38,286 bases of DNA from Bacteroidales bacterium (GTDB taxonomy: Bacteria > Bacteroidota > Bacteroidia > Bacteroidales > UBA932), in assembly GCA_017519185.1 (NCBI GenBank), contig JAFWSX010000019.1, positions 1-38,286 on the forward strand, read 5' to 3'. The notes below the pieces were generated by a model, which searched no databases, was not told where the DNA came from, and was given only the letters and a program-made list of their open reading frames with translations. Positions 8,810 through 17,555 of this stretch are shown here, in pieces; position 1 is the stretch's first letter, and each line of letters starts with the position of its first letter. Both the position numbers and the translations under genes were made by a program.

Positions 8810-9511
8810 ATGAAAAAGATTCTTCTTGCATTGGGCGCAGCTTTGATCTGCACCATTTCTCTCGCCCAGCCCCCGATGGGCGGCGGCGGATTTCCCGGTG
8901 GCGGCGGTTTCCCTGGAGGAGGCTTCCCCGGTGGCGGTATGCCTCCTGGAATGATGGGTATGTTCGGAATGGACGCTTCCAACTTCAGCAGTGTGGAAGT
9001 AGCCAAGGCTCAGGCCCAGTCTCTTGCCAACATTCTCGATTTGACTGACAAGCAGCAAAAGAAAGTATATAAAGTTGAACTGAAGGTTGCTGACGAGCGT
9101 TATATGGACCTGCTCAAGGACCAGAGCAACAACAGAAGGCGCGGCGGCGGTATGCCCCGCGGCGATTTCGGTCCTGGAATGGGTGGTTTCCCTGGTGGAA
9201 TGCCTATGGGCGGTTTCCCTGGCTTTGACGGTCAGGACCAGCAGCAGGACGAAATGTCAACTTCTGAAGATATGATTTCAGACGTAAAACTTCTGAAGAA
9301 GTATGACGGAATGCGTGTCAAGAAGTTCAGCAAGATCCTTACTCCCGAGCAGATTGAGAAATGGGAGCATTACAAGGAAGTCCGCTACGAAAGGGCAAAA
9401 CAAAGGGCTGAGATGGAAGCTCAGCAAGAAGCCGAAGCCGCTGCAGCAGCTGCTGCCGGTGCCCAGCAGGGACAGCCCGCCGGTGCTCCTGCAGCTCCCG
9501 CTGGCAACTGA
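8810..9511 (+). CDS. Secreted Spy/DUF4890-like protein with glycine-rich segments
   Basis: A 233-residue exported protein: signal peptide MKKILLALGAALICTISLAQ, then low-complexity GGGFPGG repeats (residues 21-47), a helical segment with the LTDKQQKKV motif (about 78-86), a second GGFPGGMP segment (about 107-138), a second helical part with ILTPEQIEKWEHYKE (about 178-192), and a Glu/Gln/Ala-rich tail. The paired L-T-x-x-Q motifs are those of the Spy/CpxP and DUF4890 periplasmic stress proteins common in Bacteroidetes, here interrupted by Gly/Phe/Pro/Met spacers. A chaperone-like envelope role is likely by family, not shown. It is a monocistronic unit ending in a strong terminator at 9535-9561. 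Confidence 0.8.
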   Translation: MKKILLALGAALICTISLAQPPMGGGGFPGGGGFPGGGFPGGGMPPGMMGMFGMDASNFSSVEVAKAQAQSLANILDLTDKQQKKVYKVELKVADERYMDLLKDQSNNRRRGGGMPRGDFGPGMGGFPGGMPMGGFPGFDGQDQQQDEMSTSEDMISDVKLLKKYDGMRVKKFSKILTPEQIEKWEHYKEVRYERAKQRAEMEAQQEAEAAAAAAAGAQQGQPAGAPAAPAGN

Positions 9512-9534
9512 CAAGTGACATATGAATAATATGA

Positions 9535-9561
9535 GAGGTCGGCCGCCAGCCGGCCTCTTTT
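9535..9561 (+). terminator. Intrinsic terminator after the Spy-like gene
   Basis: A 9-bp stem GAGGTCGGC (9535-9543) and GCCGGCCTC (9549-9557), with one G-T pair and a 5-nt loop, is followed by TTTTGTTT. Confidence 0.85.
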
Positions 9562-9590
9562 GTTTATGTCGGATAAAAACGGTACTTTTA
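9560..9590 (+). promoter_or_regulatory. Candidate promoter of the acyl-CoA synthetase-plsC operon
   Basis: TTG at 9560-9562, a 20-base spacer and TACTTTTA at 9583-9590 fit the Bacteroidetes -33/-7 pattern with one mismatch in the -7 element. The -33 part overlaps the T-tract of the preceding terminator. Confidence 0.45.
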
Positions 9591-9619
9591 CTATGATAAA
9601 ACCTAAACTAACTCTATAA

Positions 9620-11341
9620 ATGGAAGAAGCAATCAAGGCTCCGTGGTATAAATTCCTCAACGGAGTTCCTGCTCACCTGGATTATTTCCAGGGATCGATG
9701 TTCGAAAAAGTCAGTTCAATTGCCGATAAATTTCCCACGAACATAGCGTTCGACTTTATGGGCAAGTCAACGACTTACAGGAAATTCATCAAGAAAACAG
9801 AAATGTGCGCCAAGGCGCTCAAGACCATAGGCATCCGCGAAGGGGACTGCGTCACCATAGCGATGCCCAACTGCCCGCAGGCGATTTATATGTTCTATGC
9901 CGTGAACCTCGTCGGAGGCATCGCCAGCATGGTTCATCCGCTCTCGAGCGAGAAAGAGATCGAGTTCTATCTCAATGAATCGAAAAGCGTCACCATCATT
10001 ACTCTCGACCAGTTCTACGGCAAGGTGGAGCGCATCCGAAAGAACACCAAGGTGGTCAACGTCATCATAGCCAAGATCAAGGACGAACTGGCTCAGCCGT
10101 TGAAGACCGGCTATATGCTCACTGAAGGCCGCAAGATAGCAAGGATCCCCGACGACGCACCGGTCATTATGTGGAACCATTTCCTGAAGCTCTCCAAGTG
10201 CTGCTTCTACAACTATAAGGTTGAGCGCAAGAGCGAAGACCCTGCTGTCATCCTTTATTCCGGAGGAACCACTGGAACCACCAAGGGCATCGTGCTCACC
10301 AATGCCAACTTCAACGCCCTGTCGCAGCAGATCATAGCCACCAACCCTATGTTCAAGCCTGGTGACCGTATGCTCGCTGCAATGCCTGTGTTCCACGGTT
10401 TCGGCCTCGGAGTCTGCATCCACTCGATGCTGGCCAGCGGAGGCCGCTGCGTGCTGGTGCCCCGTTTCACGGCCAAGAGCTATTCGAAGCTGATAACGAA
10501 ATACAAGTGCAACTTCATGGCTGGAGTTCCCACGCTATATGAGGCCCTTCTCCGCCTTCCCAATATGAAGAGGGCAGACCTGAGCCACCTCAAAGGAGTG
10601 TTCAGTGGCGGCGACTCTCTCTCCATCGAACTCAAGAAGCGTTTCGACGCTTTCCTCAAGGAGCACAAGGCGACAATCCAGGTGCGCGAGGGCTATGGCA
10701 CCACTGAATGTGTGACAGCCTCCTGCCTTACGCCGACCGGTCTTGCCAAGGAAGGCAGCATCGGCATTCCGTTCCCCGATACTTACTACAAGATTGTCAA
10801 ACCCGGTACCATAGATGAGGTGCCGTATGGGGAAGAGGGTGAGATCACACTTTCCGGCCCGACCGTGATGGCCGGTTACTTCAATAAGCCTGAGGAAACT
10901 GCCAACACCCTTCGCAAGCACGCGGACGGCCGCATCTGGCTGCATACAGGCGACCTCGGCACGATGGATGAGGACGGCTTCATCTATTTCAGGGGCCGCA
11001 TCAAGAGAATGATCATCACCTCCGGCTACAATGTCTATCCGGCCCAGCTCGAGAATATCCTCGATGCCCACGACTTCGTGCATATGAGCTGCATCATCGG
11101 CGTTCCCGACCCTTACAAGATGCAGAAGGTGAAGGCTTTCGTGATGCTGAAGCCTGGTGTCGCACCTAATGACGAGACCAAGCAGACGCTGCTCGACTAC
11201 TGCCGCAAGTACATCGCAAAGTATGCGATGCCCTACGACATCGAATTCCGCAGCGAACTGCCGAAGACACTGGTAGGAAAAGTTGCATATAGGGTTCTTG
11301 AAGAAGAAGAGGCGAAGAAACGTGAGCAGCAGAAGTCATAA
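9620..11341 (+). CDS. Long-chain acyl-CoA / acyl-ACP synthetase (AMP-binding family)
   Basis: A 573-residue adenylate-forming enzyme that would activate a fatty acid with ATP and load it onto CoA or acyl carrier protein. The ANL-family core motifs are all present: the P-loop YSGGTTGTTKG at 213-223, the YGTTE motif at 359-363, TGDLG at 443-447, the hinge region RGRIKRMIITSGYNVYP around 458-474, and the catalytic lysine K554 in PKTLVGKVAYR. No transmembrane segment or signal peptide is evident. It overlaps the start of a PlsC-type acyltransferase, which suggests the acyl product is used for phospholipid acylation, as in the fused Aas enzyme of E. coli; that is inference from context. The substrate chain length is not visible. 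Confidence 0.88.
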   Translation: MEEAIKAPWYKFLNGVPAHLDYFQGSMFEKVSSIADKFPTNIAFDFMGKSTTYRKFIKKTEMCAKALKTIGIREGDCVTIAMPNCPQAIYMFYAVNLVGGIASMVHPLSSEKEIEFYLNESKSVTIITLDQFYGKVERIRKNTKVVNVIIAKIKDELAQPLKTGYMLTEGRKIARIPDDAPVIMWNHFLKLSKCCFYNYKVERKSEDPAVILYSGGTTGTTKGIVLTNANFNALSQQIIATNPMFKPGDRMLAAMPVFHGFGLGVCIHSMLASGGRCVLVPRFTAKSYSKLITKYKCNFMAGVPTLYEALLRLPNMKRADLSHLKGVFSGGDSLSIELKKRFDAFLKEHKATIQVREGYGTTECVTASCLTPTGLAKEGSIGIPFPDTYYKIVKPGTIDEVPYGEEGEITLSGPTVMAGYFNKPEETANTLRKHADGRIWLHTGDLGTMDEDGFIYFRGRIKRMIITSGYNVYPAQLENILDAHDFVHMSCIIGVPDPYKMQKVKAFVMLKPGVAPNDETKQTLLDYCRKYIAKYAMPYDIEFRSELPKTLVGKVAYRVLEEEEAKKREQQKS

Positions 11342-12533
11342 CGACCTCACCAAAGGTCTGGGGCTGCAGAAATTCATGTACCGTTTCTGCCAGATAGTCA
11401 TTGGTCCCTGGCTCTATCTGCTCTATCATTTCCATCCCAAGCCCTGCAAGGTTAAGGCGAAGACGTTCCTGGCCGTGACCAACCACACCCAGAATCTCGA
11501 TCCGGCACTGATGGTGCTCGGCCTTAACCGTCACATACGCTTCGTTGCCAACTCCACCCTCGGAAAGGGAAAAGCAGGGCACCTTTTCAGGCATTTCTTC
11601 GGTTTTATCCTAAGGGAAAAAGGAGCCAAGGGCGATGTCGTCACAAGACAGATCGAGGAGAACCTTAAGGCAGGAGTGTCCGTGGGCCTTTTCCCGGAAG
11701 GCAACCGCAGTTGGGACGGAGCTACGGAGTTCATCTCCAAGCGCACTGCGAAGATGGTGAAGGAATCCGGAGCCGCCCTCGTGACATACAGGCTGACCGG
11801 CGGCTATCTGCTGAAACCCCGCTGGGCGGCGACTAAACGCCACGGTCCGATGCGCGGCGAGCTTGTGCACGAATTCTCTCCGGAGCAGCTTGCTGCTATG
11901 TCCGAGGACGAGGTTTACAAGGCAATGTGCGATGACCTTTATGTCGACGCATACAAGGAGCAAGCACTGCACGGCGACGTATACCGCGGCAAGAGGCTTG
12001 CCGAAGGAATGCAGTATGCAGCCTATCTGTGCCCTTGCTGCCACCGTTTCGGCACCATCGAGACGTCCGGCAACGATATTTCCTGCAGCTGCGGGTTGAA
12101 AGCCACGTATAACGAGTATGGCCGCATCAACGGTGAGAAATTGCCGTTCGACACGCTGATGGAATGGAACCGTTTCCAGAAGGAATGGATGGCTGCCAAT
12201 GCAGACGGACTCCGCGCGAAGACCTCGGAACCGATAGCAAGCGACTGTCACTTCCACGTTATGAGGATTTCTGAAGGCGTGCCGGAGACACTTTCCGATG
12301 ATGCGACGCTTTCAATCTACGGTGACCGTCTGGAAATATCTTTCCCCACAGAAGGACACGATACGATAGTCTACGATCTGTATGAAATAACCGGTATGGG
12401 CAATTTCCTGGCGAGATCTGTCTACTTCAACTGCGGCAGCAGCCTGCGCTACCAGCTGAAAGCGCACAACGCGGTCTCTGTCCTGAAATACTATGCTCTC
12501 TGGAGGGTGCTTACCGACAGAGTGTATCTATAG
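11322..12533 (+). CDS. PlsC-type 1-acylglycerol-3-phosphate acyltransferase with C-terminal zinc-ribbon-like extension
   Basis: An acyltransferase of the PlsC/LPLAT family. It has the catalytic HX4D motif (NHTQNLD, H55 and D60) and the glycerophosphate-binding FPEGNRS motif (124-130). I place the start at the GTG at 11322, inside the last codons of the synthetase gene and preceded by a purine-rich AAGAAGAGG stretch; a TTG at 11283 is the only upstream alternative and no ATG exists before residue 19. After the acyltransferase domain the protein continues about 200 residues beyond the usual end: a Cys cluster CPCC (237-240) and CSCG (255-258) resembles a zinc ribbon, followed by a soluble, beta-rich tail. 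Total length is 403 residues against about 240 for plain PlsC. It converges with the hdr-like operon with a six-base overlap. Confidence 0.82.
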   Translation: MSSRSHNDLTKGLGLQKFMYRFCQIVIGPWLYLLYHFHPKPCKVKAKTFLAVTNHTQNLDPALMVLGLNRHIRFVANSTLGKGKAGHLFRHFFGFILREKGAKGDVVTRQIEENLKAGVSVGLFPEGNRSWDGATEFISKRTAKMVKESGAALVTYRLTGGYLLKPRWAATKRHGPMRGELVHEFSPEQLAAMSEDEVYKAMCDDLYVDAYKEQALHGDVYRGKRLAEGMQYAAYLCPCCHRFGTIETSGNDISCSCGLKATYNEYGRINGEKLPFDTLMEWNRFQKEWMAANADGLRAKTSEPIASDCHFHVMRISEGVPETLSDDATLSIYGDRLEISFPTEGHDTIVYDLYEITGMGNFLARSVYFNCGSSLRYQLKAHNAVSVLKYYALWRVLTDRVYL

Positions 12534-14375
12534 CTCCACGGCTTCAAGAACGGCTTCCGGCACCTTTTCGGCTTTCTTCTCCAGTCCGTCGCACAATGCT
12601 TCCGCAAAGTCCACGACTTTCACGGGCGAGTATCTCGCAAATGTCTTGAGACAGAGCGGGCAGGCCGTCACGATACGGTCGGGATTCGAGAAGAGCATAT
12701 TCTGGACGGATGCCTGAGTGATGGGAATTCGGTCTTCGTGACTGAGGGTAAGACTGCCGACAGAGCCGCCGCAGCATACGCTCAATGCACGTTCCTTCTC
12801 AGCCGGGGCTATGATTCCCACACGTGAGAGGGCTTCGCGAGGCTCCTCGTAGATACCGCAGCCGCGGCCGAGGTCGCAAGGGTCGTGATAGGCATATCTC
12901 AGACCGCTGCGGTTCAATTTCAGGCGTCCTTCCTCCATCAACTCATTGAAGTATTCTGTATAGTGCATCACACGGATACCCTTGAGGGCATACTCCTCCT
13001 TGAACACGCGGTAGCAGATGGCGCAGCTGACAAGCAGTATCGAAGCGCCGCTGGACTCTATGATCTCCGTGTTCTTGGCAATCATCTGATCTGCTTCCTT
13101 CCGCCTTCCTGCAAGGATGAGCGGCCTGCCGCAGCAAACACCTCCTTCAGGATCCATCTGCGTCCAGTTGATGCGGGCTGTGTCGAGCAGCTTCTTCACG
13201 GAGCGTCCGGTAACAGGGGTGAGGGATGACATACAGCCGGCATAGTAGAGCACCTTGCTCTTCGCAATTGAAGGCTCATACGAATCGAGATAGCCGTGGT
13301 CCAGTTCCAGGTTGTATGTGGCACGTTCGCGGATTTTCATCCTTATGTCATAGGACTGCAATGCAATCTGGCATACCTCCTGGCATTTGCCGCACATCAG
13401 GCACTTGTCTGTCATCGCGTTCATCCTGCGGGCGTTGTTGCGCTTGATCTGGCGCACCAGGTAGACGGTTGTGTCCTTGAGGTTCTGCCTGCTTGCGCTC
13501 ATAGGGCAGGCATCGATGCAGACGCCGCAGCTCGGGCAGGTATATATCTGGGCGAGGGCGAATCCCTTGCGGGGATGATAGACCTTCAGCCCGGCATTCT
13601 TCATCGGTATGAGCAGAATCTCGGCAGGGATGTGCACATAGCGCGAGAACGGCAGTGCGATCATAAAGGTTCCAAGAGCCAGCGAGTACAGCCACCAGGC
13701 GACGGTTATGTTCTCCGGATTGCTCATGAAGTTCTTCAGCAGCATATTGATGGGAATCGTCATGAAGCTTCCTCCGGCAATTCCTGCGGTGAAGCCTTCG
13801 GCGATCCAGCGCAGCGGGAAGATGGCCCACAGCGAATAGAGGCCGACGCGGTCGGTGATGGAGAGTCTGGTTGTGCGGCGCATTCCGAAGAAGCGGCTGC
13901 GGATTCTCTTGTACATTGCAAGCAAGATACCGCTGAGCACTATCAGGAGGAAGAAGTCCATCGCAAAGAAGAAGAACGATCCTCTCAGGCTGTAGTTGTC
14001 CATCTCCATAAAGTACCTGAAGAAGATGGGGTAGTAGAAGAGCCCTGCCTTCTTGGGTACGAATACGAAGGTCTCGATGTGGCCGAGGACTATCAGCATA
14101 AACCAGCCGAAAGCGATGGCCGAGTGCATATATCCGAGTTTGGGATTGCGCTTCCACAGTTTGACGTGGAAGAGGCAGTCGCAGAACATGTCGCGAATGT
14201 TGCGCCAGGCGTTGGCTGGCTTGAAGAGGCTCGCTGCCAGCTTCCTTCGGTCAGCCTTCGAGAGCTGAAGTATCACCCTTACAAGGCCGACGATGCAGTA
14301 GGTCAGCACGAAGGCCATGCCGATCAGGAACGGCAGCACGAACGGGTCGAATCCTATGAGGAACCTTTCTCTCAT
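12528..14375 (-). CDS. Membrane-anchored HdrD/QmoC-like iron-sulfur subunit
   Basis: A 615-residue fusion of a membrane cytochrome b-like domain and a heterodisulfide-reductase-type catalytic domain. Hydrophobic helices lie at about 10-36, 84-106, 132-155, 178-205 and 225-245, with histidines H84, H99 and H248 as possible heme ligands. Then come two [4Fe-4S] motifs (C280, C283, C286, C290 and C325, C328, C331, C335) and two CCG domains (C381, C414-C415-G, C451 and C454; C500, C534-C535-G, C572 and C575). This combines the parts seen in HdrE plus HdrD, in DsrM plus DsrK, and in QmoC. It probably passes electrons between the quinone pool and the soluble subunits encoded upstream. It is the last gene of the five-gene operon and overlaps its neighbour by four bases. 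Confidence 0.85.
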   Translation of the reverse strand: MRERFLIGFDPFVLPFLIGMAFVLTYCIVGLVRVILQLSKADRRKLAASLFKPANAWRNIRDMFCDCLFHVKLWKRNPKLGYMHSAIAFGWFMLIVLGHIETFVFVPKKAGLFYYPIFFRYFMEMDNYSLRGSFFFFAMDFFLLIVLSGILLAMYKRIRSRFFGMRRTTRLSITDRVGLYSLWAIFPLRWIAEGFTAGIAGGSFMTIPINMLLKNFMSNPENITVAWWLYSLALGTFMIALPFSRYVHIPAEILLIPMKNAGLKVYHPRKGFALAQIYTCPSCGVCIDACPMSASRQNLKDTTVYLVRQIKRNNARRMNAMTDKCLMCGKCQEVCQIALQSYDIRMKIRERATYNLELDHGYLDSYEPSIAKSKVLYYAGCMSSLTPVTGRSVKKLLDTARINWTQMDPEGGVCCGRPLILAGRRKEADQMIAKNTEIIESSGASILLVSCAICYRVFKEEYALKGIRVMHYTEYFNELMEEGRLKLNRSGLRYAYHDPCDLGRGCGIYEEPREALSRVGIIAPAEKERALSVCCGGSVGSLTLSHEDRIPITQASVQNMLFSNPDRIVTACPLCLKTFARYSPVKVVDFAEALCDGLEKKAEKVPEAVLEAVEL

Positions 14376-14704
14376 TTTTCAATCGAACAGATTTTGCAGA
14401 TGCTCAATATGAGGTGGCGGGTGTTGATTCCGCGGGGACATACAAGCATACATTTGCCGCAGAGCATGCAGGACTGCAACTGGTTCAGATATTCCTTCTC
14501 GTCGCCTCTCTGCATGCTGAGCAGGATTTTCCTGAGACTGAGCTCGGTGAATACGCCGGCGGAGCAGCTGGCAGTGCAGGAGCCGCAGCCGATGCATTTG
14601 TAGGCATCCGGCTCCAGTTTGTGGAGTGCCTTGAACCTGGAATCGTCGAGATTGTCGATCCTCAGTGTCCTGCTCTTGCTCAGTGAATAACCGAAATCAA
14701 TCAT
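14372..14704 (-). CDS. HdrC-like ferredoxin subunit (small)
   Basis: A 110-residue iron-sulfur protein with two [4Fe-4S] motifs: CIGCGSCTASCSAG (about 37-50) and CMLCGKCMLVCPRG (about 79-92). The size and spacing are those of a minimal HdrC or QmoB-tail ferredoxin. In the first motif the usual proline after the fourth cysteine is a serine. It starts within the stop of the HdrA-like gene (TAATG) and its own TGA overlaps the ATG of the membrane subunit (ATGA), so the three are translationally coupled. It is the second HdrC-type subunit in the operon and probably the electron bridge between the flavoprotein and the membrane subunit. Confidence 0.85.
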   Translation of the reverse strand: MIDFGYSLSKSRTLRIDNLDDSRFKALHKLEPDAYKCIGCGSCTASCSAGVFTELSLRKILLSMQRGDEKEYLNQLQSCMLCGKCMLVCPRGINTRHLILSICKICSIEK

Positions 14705-15711
14705 TATGAAAGATATTTATGTACTTGGATGGCTGTGGCGCGGGCCTCACTGATGGTTTCGGGAATGGTCTTGGGACCGGTGCAGGCACCAGCCACGAAT
14801 AGGCCTCCCTCCTTGGTGACGCACGGCTCAAGGATAGTGTCCTTGGGAGTGAAGAAACCGTCTTCACCGGTGGGCACCTTGAGCATCTCCGCGAAAGGCC
14901 GTGTGCTGTCGCCGGGAAGGATGCCGGTCATCAGCACGAGGAGGTCCATCTTGATCTTCATCGGCTTGCCGAGAAGGGTGTCTTCTGCCTTTACGTAGAG
15001 TTTTCCGTCGATGTCTTCCGAAACTTCCGAGACGCGGCCGCGGATGAAACGGACACCGTATTTGCGTTGGGCATTGAGGTACATATCCTCATAGCTCCTT
15101 CCGAAAAGGCGCAGGTCCATATAGAAGCAGTAGACTGTCGCATCGGGGAAGATCTCCTTGATCTCGGAAGCCTGCTTCACTGCAGTGGCGCAGCAAACCT
15201 TCGAACACTGGCGGTTGCAAGCCTTTTCGTCGCGGGAACCCACGCAGTGCACGAAACCGATGGTCTTCGGATTCTGGATGCGGCTGTCCTTCCTTGTCTT
15301 GAAGAACTGCTCCAGGTCAGCGTTGGTGATGACTCGTTCATATATATTATAGCCGTACTCCTGCTTGTTCTCGGCGGGGAAGAGCTTGAATCCCGTGGTC
15401 AGCACCAGCGCCTTGGTTTCGAATGACATTCCAGTGTCCACATTGACAGTATAACCCTTGCGTGACTTCTGGATGCTCTCGATATTGACGTCAGTGAACC
15501 ATTTGACGCCTTTGAGGTCACTGGTCAGTTCTTTCAGTACCTTGCGGGCCTCGACGCCTTCAGGAAACAGTCTGTCCCATTTGCGGAGATGACCTCCAAG
15601 CTCGGACTGCTGCTCCAGGAGGATAGGGGTGTATCCCATATCCCTCAGGTTGCGGGAAACCTCTATGCCGCAGGGGCCTCCGCCTATCACTACTACATTA
15701 TCCTTAGCCAT
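14704..15711 (-). CDS. HdrA/QmoA-like FAD iron-sulfur protein
   Basis: A 335-residue flavoprotein. The N-terminus VVVIGGGPCGIEVSRNLRDMG is an FAD-binding Rossmann motif in the HdrA variant with a cysteine after GGP. The HdrA signature follows at about 175-200: CVGSRDEKACNRQCSKVCC then ATAVKQA, which in HdrA supplies ligands of an iron-sulfur cluster. The C-terminal part ends with GGLFVAGACTGPKTIPETISEA, the second FAD-binding element. It lacks the extra ferredoxin domains of the roughly 650-residue methanogen HdrA and is closer in size to QmoA. No bifurcation partner such as FlxABCD or Mvh is encoded nearby. The gene lies directly next to the HdrB-like gene with no spacer. Confidence 0.85.
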   Translation of the reverse strand: MAKDNVVVIGGGPCGIEVSRNLRDMGYTPILLEQQSELGGHLRKWDRLFPEGVEARKVLKELTSDLKGVKWFTDVNIESIQKSRKGYTVNVDTGMSFETKALVLTTGFKLFPAENKQEYGYNIYERVITNADLEQFFKTRKDSRIQNPKTIGFVHCVGSRDEKACNRQCSKVCCATAVKQASEIKEIFPDATVYCFYMDLRLFGRSYEDMYLNAQRKYGVRFIRGRVSEVSEDIDGKLYVKAEDTLLGKPMKIKMDLLVLMTGILPGDSTRPFAEMLKVPTGEDGFFTPKDTILEPCVTKEGGLFVAGACTGPKTIPETISEARATAIQVHKYLS

Positions 15712-16782
15712 TTAGCAACATCTTATATTCATTGGAAATTCGGGTTCCGGCAGAGGTTTGCCGCCGGTACCTTCATATTTCTTGCTTTCGTCGTATTTCA
15801 CTCCGATCTTGTCCAGAAGCGGCTCCACCGCTATCTGGTGGGTCTGCATACCGAGATCCCAGGGGTCGTAGCCGAGCACGAGGCCGGCCATCTCTTCGTA
15901 GGTAAGCACGGGGATACCGTAGCCGTTTCCGCCATAGGTCTTGCCGGTCTGCTCTGCGATGACATACTGCCAGCGGTCCAGGAAATAGGGGCAGCCGGGG
16001 CAGTTGGTCACGATGAAGTCAGGATGATAGGGTTCCATCGACTCGAACTTCTTGTGGGTGTTGGAAATCGAATATCCGCGGTTTGCCTTGACGTGGTACT
16101 GGCGGAATCCGTAGCCGCAGCAGTGACGGCGCTCGGGGTAGTCAATCACGTTGCCGCCCCATTTCTCGGCCATTCCTACCAGCACATAGGGGTACTCGGC
16201 TCCGCCGACGCCCTTTGAAGGGAACATCTTGGCATAGTGGCAGCCGATGTGCTCGACAACCTTGAGCGGCTCACCGGTTTCTTTGTTCACCAGTTTGTAT
16301 TTCGCCTTTTCGGCTATCTCATCGCGGAACTTATAGACAAGGTCGCTCGAATGGGCCAGGTATTTCGGAATGTTGAACTCCCTGCGGCAGGCCTTCCAGA
16401 GGTTTTCGCGGATGCGCTCCAGCACCTCCGGCATCTCGTGCCAGGTCTCCAGAGTCTCGCAGTACAGTCCGAAAGATGTGATGCAGCTGCAGGCATAGTT
16501 CTCATAGCCGGCCTCTGTCATCAGGGCGAACTGGCGTGCGATGATAGTCATCTGGGTTTCCTGAGGAATGCACTCCTGATGGTAGGCGATACCTCCGCAG
16601 GTCGTATGGTGAGGGGTCTCGTAAATGTCCTTGCCCAGCTCGTCACGGAGAATCCTGAGGAAGGTTACTTCTGAGGCAGGAAAGAAATTCTGGCGGATGC
16701 AGCTTCTCACATAGAACCAGTGGTCATCCGGAATCTCTTTCTGGTAGTCAGACCAGATCTTTTGTTTTCCCTTATATATCAT
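15712..16782 (-). CDS. HdrB-like CCG-domain protein
   Basis: A 356-residue protein of the heterodisulfide reductase subunit B type, which in methanogens binds two non-cubane clusters through two CCG motifs. The second motif is intact: GCHYAKM, then RHCCGYGF, then NCPGCPYF. The first is degenerate: SCIRQNFFP, then TTCGGIAYH (C-G-G instead of C-C-G), then CSCITSFG. This means one cluster may be altered or absent. The chain ends in RCC. In classical HdrB these clusters reduce the CoM-S-S-CoB disulfide, which Bacteroidales do not make, so the substrate here is unknown. It follows the HdrC-like gene with a nine-base gap and abuts the HdrA-like gene. Confidence 0.83.
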   Translation of the reverse strand: MIYKGKQKIWSDYQKEIPDDHWFYVRSCIRQNFFPASEVTFLRILRDELGKDIYETPHHTTCGGIAYHQECIPQETQMTIIARQFALMTEAGYENYACSCITSFGLYCETLETWHEMPEVLERIRENLWKACRREFNIPKYLAHSSDLVYKFRDEIAEKAKYKLVNKETGEPLKVVEHIGCHYAKMFPSKGVGGAEYPYVLVGMAEKWGGNVIDYPERRHCCGYGFRQYHVKANRGYSISNTHKKFESMEPYHPDFIVTNCPGCPYFLDRWQYVIAEQTGKTYGGNGYGIPVLTYEEMAGLVLGYDPWDLGMQTHQIAVEPLLDKIGVKYDESKKYEGTGGKPLPEPEFPMNIRCC

Positions 16783-16791
16783 TGTAATTGA

Positions 16792-17487
16792 TTATTCGAG
16801 TGTATGGCCTTCTCCCACATAGTTGAAAGCCCGTTTGCAATATTCGTCCATATCAAGCCCCATCTCTTCGGCTTTGCGACGGGAAACTTCCTCGACGGTA
16901 TTCATCCTTTCAGTAGCGCCGGTGACGTCGAAGATCGCCTTGAGTTCGTCAAGTGACTCCTTAGGGATTTTTCTGAGCACACCCGGACCATCCTGCTCCA
17001 GATTGCTGCCCAGACGCTTGTGGACTTCGTCAAGGTTTTCTCCGATCCATTTGCCGATGGTGCCGGACTCGGGGTGGTCCTCATACTTGAAAGTGCGGGG
17101 ATAGACGCAATAGCCGTAGTTGAGAATGTTGCCGCAAAGCGCCCTCTGGAGGGGGAGCTGCTGCCGTCCCTTTTCGCTCTCGGCGAAGTATCCCATATCG
17201 ATGCTGAGAGAACGCAGAGCCATCACTATCTGGCCGGGGGCGTTCTTGCGCGGACAGCGGGTCATGCACGACATACATTCACCGCAATACCAGATAGTCT
17301 CGCTCTTGAGAAGAGCCTCTATCTGCTCGTCGTCCTGACTCTGGACTATGTTGACTATGTTTTTCGGACTGTATTTGTAGAATTCAGCGGCAGGGCAGAC
17401 AGAAACGCACACGCCGCAATTCATACAAGCCTTCAGCCATTCCTTGATACGGATGTCCTTGGCAAGCCGTTCGTATAACTTTCCCAT
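16792..17487 (-). CDS. HdrC-like 4Fe-4S protein (first gene of the hdr-like operon)
   Basis: A 231-residue protein with two typical ferredoxin motifs near its N-terminus, CMNCGVCVSVCP (about 21-32) and CGECMSCMTRCP (about 68-79), followed by a helical C-terminal part without further cysteine motifs apart from isolated residues. The order, spacing and following genes identify it as the HdrC partner of the HdrB-like protein. It opens a five-gene minus-strand operon (HdrC, HdrB, HdrA, small HdrC, membrane HdrD-like). Upstream is a candidate promoter overlapped by a perfect dyad at 17556-17577. Confidence 0.85.
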   Translation of the reverse strand: MGKLYERLAKDIRIKEWLKACMNCGVCVSVCPAAEFYKYSPKNIVNIVQSQDDEQIEALLKSETIWYCGECMSCMTRCPRKNAPGQIVMALRSLSIDMGYFAESEKGRQQLPLQRALCGNILNYGYCVYPRTFKYEDHPESGTIGKWIGENLDEVHKRLGSNLEQDGPGVLRKIPKESLDELKAIFDVTGATERMNTVEEVSRRKAEEMGLDMDEYCKRAFNYVGEGHTLE

Positions 17488-17555
17488 GTTTAAGTTTTAG
17501 CGATACCAAATTTCGGAAATTTCCCTGAACTTCCCGTAAAAAATCGTTTCCGAGT

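Noticed and set aside
12544-14157. Several open frames (77, 64, 269 codons) inside the membrane HdrD-like gene
   Set aside because: They are same-strand or opposite-strand frame shadows of a continuous 615-residue gene with intact cysteine motifs.
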